Below are positions 8,033-16,515 of a stretch of DNA of 33,388 nt, piece after piece. The notes beneath the pieces were generated by a model, which was not told the origin of the DNA, searched no databases, and saw only the letters and a program-made list of their open reading frames with translations. Each line of letters begins with the position of its first letter. Position 1 is the stretch's first letter. The stretch spans positions 1 through 33,388 of the forward strand of contig NZ_BMNC01000032.1 of assembly GCF_014646255.1 (NCBI RefSeq), written 5' to 3'. This DNA comes from Lentzea pudingi. GTDB lineage: Bacteria > Actinomycetota > Actinomycetes > Mycobacteriales > Pseudonocardiaceae. The position numbers were made by a program, and so were the translations under genes.

Positions 8033-9108
8033 CCGGTGCGACCGTATCCAGTACAGCTGGCGCAAGTTCGAACGAGGAGGCTTGGGCGCCATCGCCATCG
8101 GGCAGATTGGTCCGCCCGCCGGCGCTCCGTCCGGGAGACACCGTCGCAGTGGTGTCGCCGTCCTGTCCCGGAGCCAGCACGCTGACCGCCGAACTCCAAC
8201 GTGGTTGCGCCGCAATGGAGGCGATGGGATTTCGCGTGCGAATCATGCCGAACGCTCGCGGCGCGCGACGGTGGACGTCGGGCACTGCGGATGAGCGGCT
8301 GGCCGACCTGCACGCGGCGTTCGAGGCGCCCGACGTCGCCGGAGTGCTTTACAGCATGGGGGGGCAGCACTCGGCTCAACTCCTGGACGGACTGGACTAC
8401 GGCCTGGTGGCCGCGAATCCCAAGGTGTTCTGCGGCTATTCCGACGCGACATCGCTGCTTACCGCCGTGCACGTGCGGACGGGGTTGGTCACCTTCTATG
8501 GGCCCGCAGTCATACCGCAGTTCGGTGAACTGCCCGTGCCGTATGCGGAAACGGTCGACCACTTCCTGGCCGTCACCGGTGTCGCCGCTGCGGCGGGCCC
8601 GCTGCCCAATGCCGATTACCAGGTCGTCGACCTCGACTTCTCCCGGCGAGAACGCGAACAGCGTCCCCGCGACCGTCAATCGGCGCCCCCGCGCGCCGCG
8701 CTACGGGCGGGCGCAGCGACCGGGGCGGCCTTGGCCGTGTGTCTGCCGTCGGCACGCGACCTTCTCGGAACACCGTGGCAGCCGGATACGGCAGGCCGAG
8801 TGTTGTTCATCGACACGCCCGAACCCCCGTACTCCGCGGCGGCCGCGGCAGCGGACATCTGGCACTTGCGCAACGCGGGGCTGCTTGACGACTTGGCGGC
8901 AGTGGTGCTCGGCCGCCCGATCGGTTGGACCGTCGACGACGTGGACGGTTTTCTCGATGCGGTGGTCGAGTGCATTCCGACGCCGGACGTGCCGATCGTC
9001 CGCGACGTCGAATTCGGCCATACGAATCCGATTATGACCATACCGAATGGCATCGAGGTCGCTGTCGCCGGTGTCGAGATAGCGATTCTCGACGCGGCGG
9101 TCCGTTGA
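8029..9108 (+). CDS. S66-family peptidase, MccF-like
   Basis: Protein of 359 residues related to LD-carboxypeptidases and the microcin C immunity peptidase MccF. The predicted nucleophile is Ser138 in FCGYSDAT. His331 lies in the MccF-type motif EFGHTNP, ahead of IPNG. The N-terminal strand-loop GDTVAVVSPS and the GGQHSAQLLDGLDY segment also follow the MccF branch rather than cell-wall recycling LdcA. The usual catalytic Glu position (LFLE in relatives) reads LFIDTPE, that is Asp262 with Glu265 nearby, a possible active-site change. The stretch 205-225 is unusually rich in Arg. The start overlaps the methyltransferase stop; the first 25 residues are low-complexity. MccF cleaves aminoacyl-nucleotide toxins, so self-immunity or a maturation/release step is the likely role (inference). 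Confidence 0.85.
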   Translation: MTGATVSSTAGASSNEEAWAPSPSGRLVRPPALRPGDTVAVVSPSCPGASTLTAELQRGCAAMEAMGFRVRIMPNARGARRWTSGTADERLADLHAAFEAPDVAGVLYSMGGQHSAQLLDGLDYGLVAANPKVFCGYSDATSLLTAVHVRTGLVTFYGPAVIPQFGELPVPYAETVDHFLAVTGVAAAAGPLPNADYQVVDLDFSRREREQRPRDRQSAPPRAALRAGAATGAALAVCLPSARDLLGTPWQPDTAGRVLFIDTPEPPYSAAAAAADIWHLRNAGLLDDLAAVVLGRPIGWTVDDVDGFLDAVVECIPTPDVPIVRDVEFGHTNPIMTIPNGIEVAVAGVEIAILDAAVR

Positions 9109-9136
9109 CGCGGTCAAAAACCGAGGAGAGTTTCCC

Positions 9137-10150
9137 TTGAACAACCAATTCGTCCATGCCAACTGGCGGCCGTCGCCGAGTCGCTTCCTGGACATTCTTG
9201 ACGATCCGTTCTTCCGATCTGTGGTCGTATTGCAGGACGTGCTAACCAGGGTTACCACCGCGTTCTGGGCGGAGCAGCAGGTCAGGGCGATCCACCTCCC
9301 GATCACCACCGGGAGCGTGTCCAGCCCGATGGGGCTTGGCAGCGACTCGCTGCCTGTACGGGTGGAGATGTTCGGCGAGCCGACTTACCTGGCCGACTCG
9401 ATGCAGTTCATGCTCGAGTACGGTTGCCGACTCGCCCCCGCCGGAACCTGGTACCTCATGCCGAGTTTTCGCGGCGAGGATAGCGACGAGACTCACCTGA
9501 ACCAGTTCTTCCATAGCGAAGCCGAGCTCCCCGGAGGGCTCAACGAAATCATCGTGGCCGTCGAGGGATACGCCCGACGCTTGGCCGAGGAAGTCCTGGC
9601 GTCGTGTGCCGACGACGTGATCGCAGCATCCGGGTCCACTGCCCACATCGAGCAGATGGCGAGCCTCACCGAGTTCCCGCGGATCACGTTCGACGAAGCA
9701 GTAGCGCACCTCGGTCGAAGGCCCGCGATGGTCGTTGATCACGGCGGCTGGCGAACGTTGACGCGCGAGGGCGAGCAGAGGCTCATGGAGGAGATCAGCC
9801 CGATCCTGTGGGTCACACACTACGACCACCTGTCAGTGCCCTTTTACCAAGCATACGGAGACGCCGCTCAGCGCACCGCGCTCAACGCCGACTTGCTCTT
9901 CGGCCCCGGCGAGGTAGTCGGCTGCGGAGAGCGGCACGTCGATGGTGAGCAGACGCGGGCAGCACTGGTTCACCACCAGGTGCCCGAGCAGGACTACGAG
10001 TGGTACGTCCGGATGAAGGACGCCAAGCCGATGCGGACCGCCGGTTTCGGGCTGGGCGTCGAGCGCTGGTTGATGTGGGTGCTGGGGCAGAAGGACATTC
10101 GCGAGCTCCAGATCGCGCCGCGGCTCAACGGTCTGACCGTTGCGCCCTGA
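9137..10150 (+). CDS. Anticodon-domain-less AspRS/AsnRS-like enzyme (AsnA/archaeal Asn synthetase-like)
   Basis: A 337-residue protein equivalent to only the class II catalytic core. Motif 2 is visible as SFRGE (Arg112, Glu114) with a following H...F (His120, Phe124). Motif 3 is GFGLGVERWLMW (Arg310). The phrase YLADSMQFMLEYG precedes motif 2, as in the AsnA/archaeal asparagine synthetase group. There is no N-terminal OB-fold anticodon domain, so tRNA charging is unlikely. The known relatives activate Asp as an adenylate and transfer it to ammonia. Here the enzyme may activate Asp or a related acid and pass it to an amine or nucleophile of the product (inference). The start is TTG at 9137 with GAGGAGAG upstream. 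It is the first of four AspRS/AsnRS-related loci in the window. Confidence 0.85.
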   Translation: MNNQFVHANWRPSPSRFLDILDDPFFRSVVVLQDVLTRVTTAFWAEQQVRAIHLPITTGSVSSPMGLGSDSLPVRVEMFGEPTYLADSMQFMLEYGCRLAPAGTWYLMPSFRGEDSDETHLNQFFHSEAELPGGLNEIIVAVEGYARRLAEEVLASCADDVIAASGSTAHIEQMASLTEFPRITFDEAVAHLGRRPAMVVDHGGWRTLTREGEQRLMEEISPILWVTHYDHLSVPFYQAYGDAAQRTALNADLLFGPGEVVGCGERHVDGEQTRAALVHHQVPEQDYEWYVRMKDAKPMRTAGFGLGVERWLMWVLGQKDIRELQIAPRLNGLTVAP

Positions 10151-10181
10151 CAAGCGGGCAATGTCGAGAGGAAGCGACTCC

Positions 10182-12248
10182 ATGCACGAACTGGGTCTGT
10201 CGACCGTTCGCGTCAGCGGGCGGGACGTCGTCACAACCGTCACGGCCTTGGAGTACGCCGAGTTGGCCAGTTCGGTGGGCGTGAGGTCGGGGCCGATCCC
10301 AGTCGCCGCCGAGGCCTGGGCCTCCTGCCAGGCGGCGCTGGAACGTCTTCCTGTCGTGGGCTCGGCTCCGGCGGCTCATTGGCAGGGTGTGGTGCTCGTG
10401 GCGGAGCCCGTGTTCACCGCTGTTGGCGAGGTGCTCGCGCGCGGTTCCGGGCGGCCGTTGCTGCACGGAGACCTGAGGGAGGCGGTCGAGCTGAGCCGGA
10501 ATGGTCCGGTTACGGTCGTCGCTGGCGTCGGCGAAATCACCCCCGAGCGCCTCGCCGCGATTCCTGCCGACGCGCCTATCGGCTTCGTCCTCGGCCAGGA
10601 TGCGGCGGACATGAGCGCGCTTGTCGCGCGAACCCTTCTGCAAGGGCCAGCGCTTGCGGCGCTCAGTGACCTGTCGTTCGACACCCTCTCGGGTGAAGAT
10701 CCGGCGCCCGGATTGTTGGTCGGCGAGCAGGTCACTCCGACCGGACTCCGCGCGGCGATTGGCGATGGCGTCGCGGTGCTGGCAGGCAGCGGTCACGGTC
10801 GCGATTGCATCATGCACCTCGACGGCGGTGGTATCTGCGGTCGCGCTGAGGACCTGCCGTTGTTGCAGCTCCTGCCGCCGATTCGGGACGGTTGGACTGA
10901 GCACCCGACCTCATGTCAGCAGGGCGAGGGGTGCTGGCGCGGTGACTTCGACATCGCCAACCACCTGCGCGCGTCCGAAATGCGGGTGGCGATCGCCGTG
11001 CTCGACAGTTGCCGGACTGCGGTGGCGGGTGGCGGTGCGATCAGGCCGGATGTGTCGGTGCCCCTGACGATGTTGCGCGGTACCGCTATTGCCGTGCTTT
11101 CGGCGCTAGGCACCAGGTCGGGAGCTGGCTACGCGGGCCAATTGGCTACGGCGTTGATCCGGTCAGGTCTTTCGCTCGGCGCGGTGGTGGGGGAGGTGAA
11201 CAGGGCGATCACCGCTGATCCCGAGGGGCTGGGTCGCTTGGTGTTGTTCGGCGACGCTGGTCTGGTCGCCGCGCCAGCGGACCCGCCGATCGCACGGCGA
11301 CTCGATGCGGACGGCAGTGTAGTTGTCGCCGAGGGCGGTGGCGCGGTGTTGGTGGAATGTGCGGCTCTGCATCCGGTGGAGTCGGACGGCCCGCTGGCGG
11401 TTGACCGGGGCGTGGGTGCCTCTTGGGTGCTCACCCGTGCGGTCGGCCGCAGGGGAGGACGACTTGTGGCCGCTGGCGACACTTTCGACGAGGCGTGGGA
11501 GCAGCGGGTTCACCCATGGCTGACCCGCCTCCAGGCGTTGCCCTACCTGGGCATCACCCCAGAAGCGAGACGACTTGATGCTGCCCGCCGCACTGCGGTC
11601 GCTGCACTGCGTGCTCGATCGGAGGCGACTCACGCGGCGGCTGCCCGGTATGCCGCAGACCGGTTCGCCAGCGTGCTCGACGAACTCGCAGATGTGCAGC
11701 ACGGCATTGTGAAGCAAGAGGTCGCCAGGGTGGCGCGGTCGTTCTACGCGTTCGTTGACGGCTGGGCCGAGCCGTGGCGGGTCACCTCGGACGTCCAGCC
11801 GGAAATGTGCCCGCAGTGCGGCATTGACGGGGCGGTGCGGCACCGAGTTCGGCCGGCGGCCGGGGCGGGCCCCCAATTGTGCTATCTGGTGTGTGCGCGC
11901 TGCGGCGAGGTACTTGCAGGTGATTCCAGGTTCGGTGCAGAGGTGGTGCTGCACGCACCGGGCGAGGCGCTCCGCGGCGCGCCGTTCACCGTCACCGCGG
12001 CGATCACCGCACCGCTCGATCGGCCAGTCGACGTGGCGATCGGTGCCGCTGTGGTGTTCGAGTCGATCTTCGACATGAAGTCGGTCACCTGTCAGGAGCT
12101 GCGGCTGGGACCAGGAGAGCGGCTTGCGATCGACCTGACCGTGGAGACGGGCGCTGGCACCTTCCCTGATTTGCAACCGGTCAAGGTCATCGTCGCTGCG
12201 GATGGTGCGGTGCAGTGCCTCACTCGATCGGTTTGGCTGCGTGTCTGA
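10182..12248 (+). CDS. Clan CD (caspase/gingipain-like) cysteine-peptidase-fold protein with zinc ribbon
   Basis: A 688-residue protein of unknown role. The N-terminal half contains the two hallmark clan CD blocks: a hydrophobic strand ending in GSGHG (His205) and another ending in VLDSC (Cys277). This is the His-Cys dyad arrangement of caspases, gingipains and CHAT proteases. A helical stretch with many Ala and Arg residues (about 435-530) follows. A four-cysteine zinc-ribbon-like motif comes next (CPQC 543/546, CARC 571/574), then a beta-rich C-terminal domain (about 580-688). There is no signal peptide, so it should be cytosolic. ATG at 10182 is preceded by AGGAAG at good spacing; an upstream TTG (10140) overlaps the previous gene. 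It could process a peptide, catalyse peptide transfer, or act as a sensor protease. I know no such protein in a standard NRPS pathway. Confidence 0.75.
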   Translation: MHELGLSTVRVSGRDVVTTVTALEYAELASSVGVRSGPIPVAAEAWASCQAALERLPVVGSAPAAHWQGVVLVAEPVFTAVGEVLARGSGRPLLHGDLREAVELSRNGPVTVVAGVGEITPERLAAIPADAPIGFVLGQDAADMSALVARTLLQGPALAALSDLSFDTLSGEDPAPGLLVGEQVTPTGLRAAIGDGVAVLAGSGHGRDCIMHLDGGGICGRAEDLPLLQLLPPIRDGWTEHPTSCQQGEGCWRGDFDIANHLRASEMRVAIAVLDSCRTAVAGGGAIRPDVSVPLTMLRGTAIAVLSALGTRSGAGYAGQLATALIRSGLSLGAVVGEVNRAITADPEGLGRLVLFGDAGLVAAPADPPIARRLDADGSVVVAEGGGAVLVECAALHPVESDGPLAVDRGVGASWVLTRAVGRRGGRLVAAGDTFDEAWEQRVHPWLTRLQALPYLGITPEARRLDAARRTAVAALRARSEATHAAAARYAADRFASVLDELADVQHGIVKQEVARVARSFYAFVDGWAEPWRVTSDVQPEMCPQCGIDGAVRHRVRPAAGAGPQLCYLVCARCGEVLAGDSRFGAEVVLHAPGEALRGAPFTVTAAITAPLDRPVDVAIGAAVVFESIFDMKSVTCQELRLGPGERLAIDLTVETGAGTFPDLQPVKVIVAADGAVQCLTRSVWLRV

Positions 12249-12257
12249 GGTGATGTC

Positions 12258-13550
12258 GTGCTGATGAAGGACATCCGGGACCTGCCCGCGGCGACCCGCC
12301 GGCTTCTCGTGCTCAATATGGTCAACAACCTGGGCAGCGGTTTGATCATGCCCTTCCTCGTCGTCTACGTGCACGAGGTCAACGGGCTCTCCGTGACGGT
12401 CGCGACGACGGCGCTCGCGGTCGTGTCCGCAGGCGCACTCGCCGGAGCTCCGATGGCCGGTCGATTGGCCGACCGCCGTGGTGCCGAGGTCGCCGCGGTC
12501 GCGCACTTGACCGTGCAGGCCGTCGGTCTCATGAGCTACGCGGCCGCAAGCACGCCCGCACAGTTCATGGTTTCGGCGGCCGTGTTCGGGATCGGCATCG
12601 GCGGAGCCGCGGCGTGGAATACCATGCTCGCGAGGTCAGCGCCCAGCAGCGTGCATCCGATTGTCTTTAGCCTGAACTTCACCGCGGTCAACGTGTCGAT
12701 CGGACTCGGCGGGCTGGTGGGCGCGGCCACAGTGTCGCTGGCCCATCCTGCTTCGTTCCGTGTGCTGTACGTCGTTGACGCCGTGAGTTGCGCGCTGGTG
12801 GCTCTGGCTGTGGTGGTGAACCTTGTGGGAAAGCGATCGCCGGCGACCGAGCGCGCGTCGGAGCCTGCGCGAAAGGAGGTTTCCTACTCGATCCTCCTGC
12901 GACATCCGGCGTTCCTGGCTGTGCTCGCGGCCGGTGGAGCACTTTTCTGCGTCACCTATGCGCAATTCGAGTCGGGCTTTCCGGTGTATGTCATCACACA
13001 TACCAGGCTGACCGCCGCTGAACTCGGCGTGCTGTTCGCAGCCAACACAGTGTGCGTGGTGGCCGCACAGCTAGCGCTTCACAGGACGCTGAAACGGTTG
13101 GCGCACACACGGTCCCTGGTGACAGCTGCGAGCTTGTGGGCAATCAGCTGGGCGCTCGTGTCGGCCACCGCTCTGACCGGCGAGCATGCGCCGCAGTTTG
13201 CCCTGCTGTTGGCGGCAGTCGCGGTGTTCGCCGTCGCCGAGACGTTCTATGCGGCCGGGATGCCGACGCTGGTGAACGCGCTCGCGCCGGACGAGGCCAG
13301 AGGGCGGTTCAACGCCGCACACAGCATGTCGATGTCGATCGGCTTCATGGTGGGACCGCTGGCCGCCGGTGTGTTCCTCGGCGGCACAGGCGCAGGTTGG
13401 TTCCTGGTGGCGATGTGCTTGGTCTGTCTGTGCGTGGCCGGCGTCTTCGCGGGAGCACGCCTGCGCTTGCCCGATCAGGTCACGCGGAAGTCCGAACCGG
13501 ACGGTTACGCGCCTGTCAGGACCACCACGAGTCAACCGGAGGAAGCATGA
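12258..13550 (+). CDS. Major facilitator superfamily transporter
   Basis: An integral membrane protein of 430 residues with about twelve hydrophobic segments. The MFS loop 2-3 signature appears as GAPMAGRLADRRGAE near residue 75. A second cytoplasmic loop around 190-210 (KRSPATERASEPARKE) separates the two six-helix halves. The length is usual for a drug:H+ antiporter. The start is GTG at 12258 or ATG at 12264, with AGGTG just upstream. The stop codon overlaps the ATG of the following NRPS gene, so the two are coupled. Its place between biosynthetic genes suggests export of the cluster product and a contribution to self-resistance (inference). Confidence 0.9.
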   Translation: MLMKDIRDLPAATRRLLVLNMVNNLGSGLIMPFLVVYVHEVNGLSVTVATTALAVVSAGALAGAPMAGRLADRRGAEVAAVAHLTVQAVGLMSYAAASTPAQFMVSAAVFGIGIGGAAAWNTMLARSAPSSVHPIVFSLNFTAVNVSIGLGGLVGAATVSLAHPASFRVLYVVDAVSCALVALAVVVNLVGKRSPATERASEPARKEVSYSILLRHPAFLAVLAAGGALFCVTYAQFESGFPVYVITHTRLTAAELGVLFAANTVCVVAAQLALHRTLKRLAHTRSLVTAASLWAISWALVSATALTGEHAPQFALLLAAVAVFAVAETFYAAGMPTLVNALAPDEARGRFNAAHSMSMSIGFMVGPLAAGVFLGGTGAGWFLVAMCLVCLCVAGVFAGARLRLPDQVTRKSEPDGYAPVRTTTSQPEEA

Positions 13551-15298
13551 CCAGCCCGCCCGAGACGCTTGTTGACCTCTTCTCGCGATCTGTGGTTGAC
13601 CACGCCGATCGCGCCGCCGTGAGCGACGACCACCGCTCGCTCACTTACGCCGAACTCGACCGGCGATCCGCTGCGGTGGCAGCGGTGTTGCTCGCCCGCG
13701 GTATACAGCCTGACGACTCGGTCGGACTCTATGTAGAACGTTCCGTCGAGGTGGTGGTGGCTATCCTTGGCATCCTCCGCGCTGGCGCCGCCTATGTCGC
13801 GGTGGACAGCCGCTACCCCGCCGCGCGGCGCGACCTGATGCTCCGATCCAGCGGTGCGAAGGCTGTCATCACTCAGCCCGATTGGTGCGAACGGCTCGCA
13901 GGCACTGAGCTGGACCTGATCACCCTGGACAATCTCGACGAGTGCGTCGCGGCGTCTGTTGGCCTTGTCGATCCGACCAGCGCGGCGACCGTTCTGTTCA
14001 CCTCGGGTTCGTCCGGTGTTCCGAAGGCCATCGTGTTGGAGCACCGCAACGTTGTATCGTTCGCGACCAACCCTGGACTGCCCCGACCACAACCGGGCGA
14101 GCGGACCGGTCAGATCTCCAGTATCTCCTTCGATGCCTTCCACTTCGAGCTGTGGACGACGCTGTCCGCTGGTGGAGAGGTCGTGGTGCTGCCACCGGTC
14201 GCGGATCTGCTTGCCGCAGATTTCGGGCGTGAACTCAAGCGCCGACGGATCAACGCGATGCTGGTGCCGACCATGGTGGTGAGCCATGTCGTCCGCGAAG
14301 ATCGAGACGCCTTCGCCTCGCTGCGGATACTCCAGGCCGGTGGTGACGTCCTACTGCCCTCGACATGCCGGGACGTGCTGACGGAAGCGTTCACCGGTGT
14401 TCTGTGGAACCTGTACGGGCCAGCTGAGATCACGACGGCGTGCACCGCTCACAGGGTCACCGAAGCGGACGCGACGGGGGACACCATCCCGATTGGACGT
14501 GCGCTCAATGGCGTATCCACTTTGGTCCTCCGACCGGACCAGACTCCCGCCTCACCGGGCGAAGTCGGAGAACTACATGTCGGCGGCGCCGGCGTCGGCC
14601 GTGGTTACCTGGGCGACTCGGATCTCACTGCAGCGCGGTTCATCGATCTAGACGGACATGGGCGGGTCTACCGCACAGGTGACCTGGTCCGCGACCGTGG
14701 TGACGGTGTGCTGGAGTTCGTCGGCCGCGCGGACGACCAGGTGAAGATCCGGGGATATCGCGTGGAAGTCGGCGAAGTCGAGCGGACCCTCCGCCGCCAC
14801 CCGGACGTCCACGACGTTGCCGTGCTTCCCGCAGGCGCAGCCGGCGATCGCAACCTCGTGGCATTCGTGGTGCTCGACGGCGCACTGGAGATCGCCGGGC
14901 TGCGTCAGTTCGCGAGATCTGAGCTGCCGGACTACATGGTGCCGAGCCACTTCATCGCGCTGCCGGAGATTCCGGCCAGTGCGCACGGCAAACGTGACAT
15001 GGACGTGTTGCGGGTGACACTCGACGAACATGAGCGACGCCGGGCGGACCATGTTGCTCCGGAGACGGAGACCGAACGCTACCTGGCCGGTGTCTGGGAA
15101 AGGCTGCTAGCGGCGGACAACGTCGGCCGTTTCGACGACTTCTACGCGTTGGGCGGGCACTCGCTGATGGTCTTCCGGCTTCGCTCGCGGATCAAACGGG
15201 ACCGCGGGACGACCGTGGAGCACAACCTGCTGCTGCAGTCGTCTGTGCTGAGTGAAATGGCCGCCGCGATCGATCGAGTCCACGGGGGAGAGCTGTGA
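13547..15298 (+). CDS. NRPS adenylation-thiolation didomain protein
   Basis: 583 residues with domain order A (about 1-480) and T (about 500-583). A-domain cores are readable: LTYAEL, the ATP loop LFTSGSSGVPK, YGPAE, the YRTGD hinge Asp, GRADDQVKIRGYR and the C-terminal catalytic Lys in AHGKRD. The carrier Ser is Ser539 in LGGHSL. My hand alignment of the ten pocket positions gives D-A-F-M-L-A-L-T-A-K. DAF occurs in many aliphatic-specific domains, so a hydrophobic amino acid is likely but not certain. There is no condensation domain, so it loads a first building block in trans. ATG 13547 has a strong CCGGAGGAAG site and overlaps the exporter stop. Its stop overlaps the P450 GTG start. Confidence 0.95.
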   Translation: MTSPPETLVDLFSRSVVDHADRAAVSDDHRSLTYAELDRRSAAVAAVLLARGIQPDDSVGLYVERSVEVVVAILGILRAGAAYVAVDSRYPAARRDLMLRSSGAKAVITQPDWCERLAGTELDLITLDNLDECVAASVGLVDPTSAATVLFTSGSSGVPKAIVLEHRNVVSFATNPGLPRPQPGERTGQISSISFDAFHFELWTTLSAGGEVVVLPPVADLLAADFGRELKRRRINAMLVPTMVVSHVVREDRDAFASLRILQAGGDVLLPSTCRDVLTEAFTGVLWNLYGPAEITTACTAHRVTEADATGDTIPIGRALNGVSTLVLRPDQTPASPGEVGELHVGGAGVGRGYLGDSDLTAARFIDLDGHGRVYRTGDLVRDRGDGVLEFVGRADDQVKIRGYRVEVGEVERTLRRHPDVHDVAVLPAGAAGDRNLVAFVVLDGALEIAGLRQFARSELPDYMVPSHFIALPEIPASAHGKRDMDVLRVTLDEHERRRADHVAPETETERYLAGVWERLLAADNVGRFDDFYALGGHSLMVFRLRSRIKRDRGTTVEHNLLLQSSVLSEMAAAIDRVHGGEL

Positions 15299-16515
15299 AG
15301 GTTGGCGGTCGGATCGACCTCACGGACGTGGACCTGTTTGTGCGCGACGAGCACCACGCCGTGTTCGAGCACCTGAGAGCGGACGAGCCCATCTATTGGA
15401 ATGAGCGCGGCGAAAGCGGGTTCTGGGCGCTCACCACCTATGACGACGTCAGATGGGCGTATCGCGACCACAGCGTGTTCGGCTCCGAGAGAGGAGCGAT
15501 TCTCGGCGGGTCCTACCGCAGGGAGGATGACACCGCGGGCGGCCGCATGCTGGTGGCCACCGACTTGCCTCGGCACAGGCTGCTCAAGCAACATGTCCAA
15601 CCAACGATGTCGCCGTCGAACGCCGCGCGCGTCGCCGACATGACGAGCCGCTTGCTCACAAAAGCGTTGGCTCGCGCGCACGCCGAAGGCGGCTGCGACT
15701 TCGCCACAGATATCGCGACCGAGCTGCCTGCCGCCGCTTTGATGGTGGTCATGGGCATCGGCCACGGCGACGCCCACCGGCTGATCGACCTGACCCGCAG
15801 CATGGTCGGATTCCGCGACGAGGCGTTCGTGGACACGAGCGACGACCCGGAGTTGCGCCTCGCGATGCTCCAGGCGGAGATCTTCGAGTTCTTCGCCGAG
15901 TTGGTCGACGCTCGCCGAGCTGACCCCACTGGTGACGATCTGATCAGTCGCCTGCTGCGGGCGAAGATCAATGGCCGGGCGATGCCGGAAGACGAGATCT
16001 ACTACAACTGCATGAACGTCGCCGTCGGTGGCAACGAAACGTCCTCGTACACGGCGTGCACCGGGTTGGAAGCGTTGTTGAACCATCCGGACCAGTACGC
16101 GGCGTTGATGGCGGACCGGGCGCTTCTTGGCCCAGCGGTAGACGAGATGCTGCGATGGAGTTCGACCAACGCCTACGTGCAACGAGTGGCGAAGTCGACG
16201 GTGCGCCGCGGTGACATCGAAATCCGCGAGGGTGATTCCGTCACGTTGTGGAACGTCTCAGCCAACCGCGACGAGGCGCAGTTCCCCTCGGCGAACCGAT
16301 TTGACATCACCCGCAGCCCGAACCGGCACCTGTCTTACGGCTCGGGCATTCACCGTTGCGTCGGCAGTCCGGTCGCAGATGCAGAGCTTTCCGTCCTTTT
16401 CGGACAGCTGAGCGCGGCAGGAATCCGGTTCGAGCTTGAGGGAGAACCTCGTCGACTGCGGTCCAACTTCATCCTCGGTTTGACCCGACTGCCGGTGCGG
16501 GTGGTCGGCCGATGA
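15295..16515 (+). CDS. Cytochrome P450
   Basis: Soluble haem monooxygenase of 406 residues, the usual size for actinobacterial biosynthetic P450s. The I-helix oxygen-activation motif is AVGGNETSSY (Thr249), the K-helix ExxR is EMLRW (Glu284, Arg287), and the haem loop is YGSGIHRCVG with ligand Cys355. A Tyr stands at the loop's usual Phe position. GTG start at 15295, overlapping the preceding NRPS stop, with GGGGAGAG upstream. Sitting between an A-T protein and an A-T-C protein, it is a good candidate for beta-hydroxylation of a carrier-bound amino acid, as several NRPS-associated P450s do (inference). No ferredoxin or reductase is encoded nearby, so it must use a housekeeping partner. Confidence 0.95.
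   Translation: MKVGGRIDLTDVDLFVRDEHHAVFEHLRADEPIYWNERGESGFWALTTYDDVRWAYRDHSVFGSERGAILGGSYRREDDTAGGRMLVATDLPRHRLLKQHVQPTMSPSNAARVADMTSRLLTKALARAHAEGGCDFATDIATELPAAALMVVMGIGHGDAHRLIDLTRSMVGFRDEAFVDTSDDPELRLAMLQAEIFEFFAELVDARRADPTGDDLISRLLRAKINGRAMPEDEIYYNCMNVAVGGNETSSYTACTGLEALLNHPDQYAALMADRALLGPAVDEMLRWSSTNAYVQRVAKSTVRRGDIEIREGDSVTLWNVSANRDEAQFPSANRFDITRSPNRHLSYGSGIHRCVGSPVADAELSVLFGQLSAAGIRFELEGEPRRLRSNFILGLTRLPVRVVGR

Noticed and set aside
11163..12506. 447-codon minus-strand open frame across the clan CD gene and exporter
   Set aside because: Arg/His-rich shadow spanning two well-supported plus-strand genes; no domain or ribosome-binding site.
13052..13546. In-frame upstream extension of the A-T protein (165 codons)
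   Set aside because: It lies inside the exporter gene in another frame and is Arg-rich. The ATG at 13547 has a strong ribosome-binding site.
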